Positions 63,010-64,000 of a stretch of DNA of 64,000 nt are shown piece by piece (position 1 is the stretch's first letter; each line of letters opens with the position of its first letter). The DNA is from Oegoconia quadripuncta. Its lineage: Eukaryota; Arthropoda; Insecta; Lepidoptera; Autostichidae. The position numbers and the translations under genes are program-made. The stretch covers positions 31,816,022-31,880,021 of the forward strand of contig OX438749.1 of NCBI GenBank assembly GCA_949316235.1, given 5' to 3'. Below the pieces are notes generated by a model. That model was not told where the DNA came from. It saw only the letters and a program-made list of their open reading frames with translations, and did not search any database.

Positions 63010-63220
63010 TGTGGTAGGGCATGTGTAAATCTTACCTAAATCTGCCGCCAAGCAGCAATGTTAATAGCATTGTTGTGTTCCGGTTGTCAAAGATAAGATA
63101 GCAAGTCCCCCAAAAGTGTTGGGGTTTCCGGGTCAATACGCCTCGACCTTCGACCTCATCTTCACTTAACATCAGGTGTGATTGAGGTCAAGTACAAACC
63201 CATTGTGCATAAAAAAAAAA
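63010..63220 (+). repeat. SINE-A 3' part
   Basis: It runs from ggtagggcatgtgtaaatct through gccgccaagcagcaatgtta to the hairpin (gacctca 63152-63158, tgaggtc 63183-63189) and gtgcat plus A-run. Confidence 0.78.
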
Positions 63221-63470
63221 TCTATATTTAATTATCTACTATTAATCAATTATACAATTTTAAATTTGCCATAAACGAACTTGCAAGGAATGTTCCAAAA
63301 CTGTCAACATTTCAAAATTAATGTCAAATCCTCAAAGTCAAAATCGATATAATGAAAGAAAGAAAACTTCTTGACATACTTTGCGGTTTAGATATAGGTG
63401 GTTTGAAAATTAAGTCAACTTCAATCAAGGTTAAGTTTTAATCACGAGAAAAAATACTAAAATCAATTAA
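63221..63470. other. no recognised feature
   Basis: AT-rich intron sequence with repeated ttaagtcaact-like words; unassigned. Confidence 0.3.
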
Positions 63471-63825
63471 AAATTGCCTTTTATATTCACTGGCAAATAA
63501 ATTTTATCATATGATGGGAATTAAATCGTCACCACTGTGTGCAGTTTGTGATAAACCAGATGACGTGTTACACTTTTTGTTGGAGTGTGACCGGAGTGTA
63601 GATATGATATGATAGAGGACGACTTTTGATTAAATCATCAGAGCTATGCAATGGGCAGCTCAGCTGTGTTTTGGCTGATATGCTCTGTAGGAGTGCTGTC
63701 AGTCTGTATAAATTTGTTGGATTGTCCATTGCAAAAAGAGAGTGAGGTTTAAAAAGGCGAATGTATCAATGAGGCTGGCATAGTCACCCAGGGTGTACAA
63801 AAGCCTCAAATAAAAAAAAAAAACT
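63471..63825 (+). pseudogene. non-LTR ORF2 C-terminal zinc motif and 3' end
   Basis: It encodes SSPLCAVCDKPDDVLHFLLE and CDRSVDM, a C-x2-C-x6-H-x4-C end typical of I/R1-type ORF2, then the 3' UTR shared with 49380-49570 and an A-run. 5'-truncated. Confidence 0.7.
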
Positions 63826-64000
63826 AATATTTTACTGACATGGGAATAAGATTGTCAATCTGTCCTTTGACATGGGCCTTTTCTATACTATTGGATTTGT
63901 CATGGTCCGGCGCGCTACTCTGCGTCAGGGGATCAGTTCCCTATAATTTTTATATTGGGCATGGTGGATGTGACTGCGGTTGAATATATCCGGACTGTTA
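63826..64000 (-). other. possible RTE-like C-terminus remnant at the window edge
   Basis: gtcctttgacatgggccttt resembles 54460-54485 (gtcccttgacataggcctcc), the RTE-like C-terminus. The edge prevents a firmer call. Confidence 0.35.

Overview
The window looks like part of an insect genome, most likely a moth or butterfly (inference from the repeats, not proven). It is AT-rich and intron-rich, and most of it is transposon debris: BEL/Pao LTR elements, mariner, jockey/CR1/RTE-like and RNase H-bearing non-LTR elements, several tRNA-derived SINEs and inverted-repeat MITEs. There are no bacterial operons.

The host genes are two THAP-domain genes arranged head to head. Gene THAP-A runs on the minus strand. 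Exon 1 is at 52352-52562, and six further coding exons follow at 40299-40425, 24323-24410, 23205-23883, 20608-20703, 13223-13291 and 11229-11312. All their splice phases agree, and they encode 451 residues before the model runs out. A further 46-bp exon-like piece at 2395-2440 has good splice sites but the wrong phase. Gene THAP-B runs on the plus strand, with exon 1 at 53270-53480 and exon 2 at 62562-62704; it leaves the window to the right. The two first exons are the same length (211 nt), are about 73% identical as protein and end at the same codon in the same phase, so the genes are inverted duplicates. They share a ~700-bp spacer that may act as a bidirectional promoter.

Layout: 1-11200 is THAP-A intron holding a one-frameshift mariner (3050-4346) and a complete non-LTR element with intact ORF1 and ORF2 (5594-10500, TSD attaat). 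11229-24410 holds THAP-A exons 7 to 3 among SINEs, a 5 x 119-bp repeat, and an 18 x 50-bp minisatellite. 24400-40300 is a 16-kb intron of SINEs, a 695-bp foldback element, MITEs, 20-bp repeat arrays and a dispersed ~100-bp repeat. 40299-52562 is exon 2, intron 1 and exon 1. 53270-62704 is THAP-B exon 1, a 9-kb intron and exon 2. That intron contains an apparently complete, very young BEL/Pao element (55648-62044, by-eye identical 380-bp LTRs, TSD gtcac, one 1712-codon ORF).

The most interesting non-gene signal is a short hairpin near the 3' end of one SINE family and several distinct non-LTR families. The sequence core around catcaggtg is conserved, while the flanking 7-bp stems differ between families by compensating changes. 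This suggests an RNA structure that a shared reverse transcriptase recognises.
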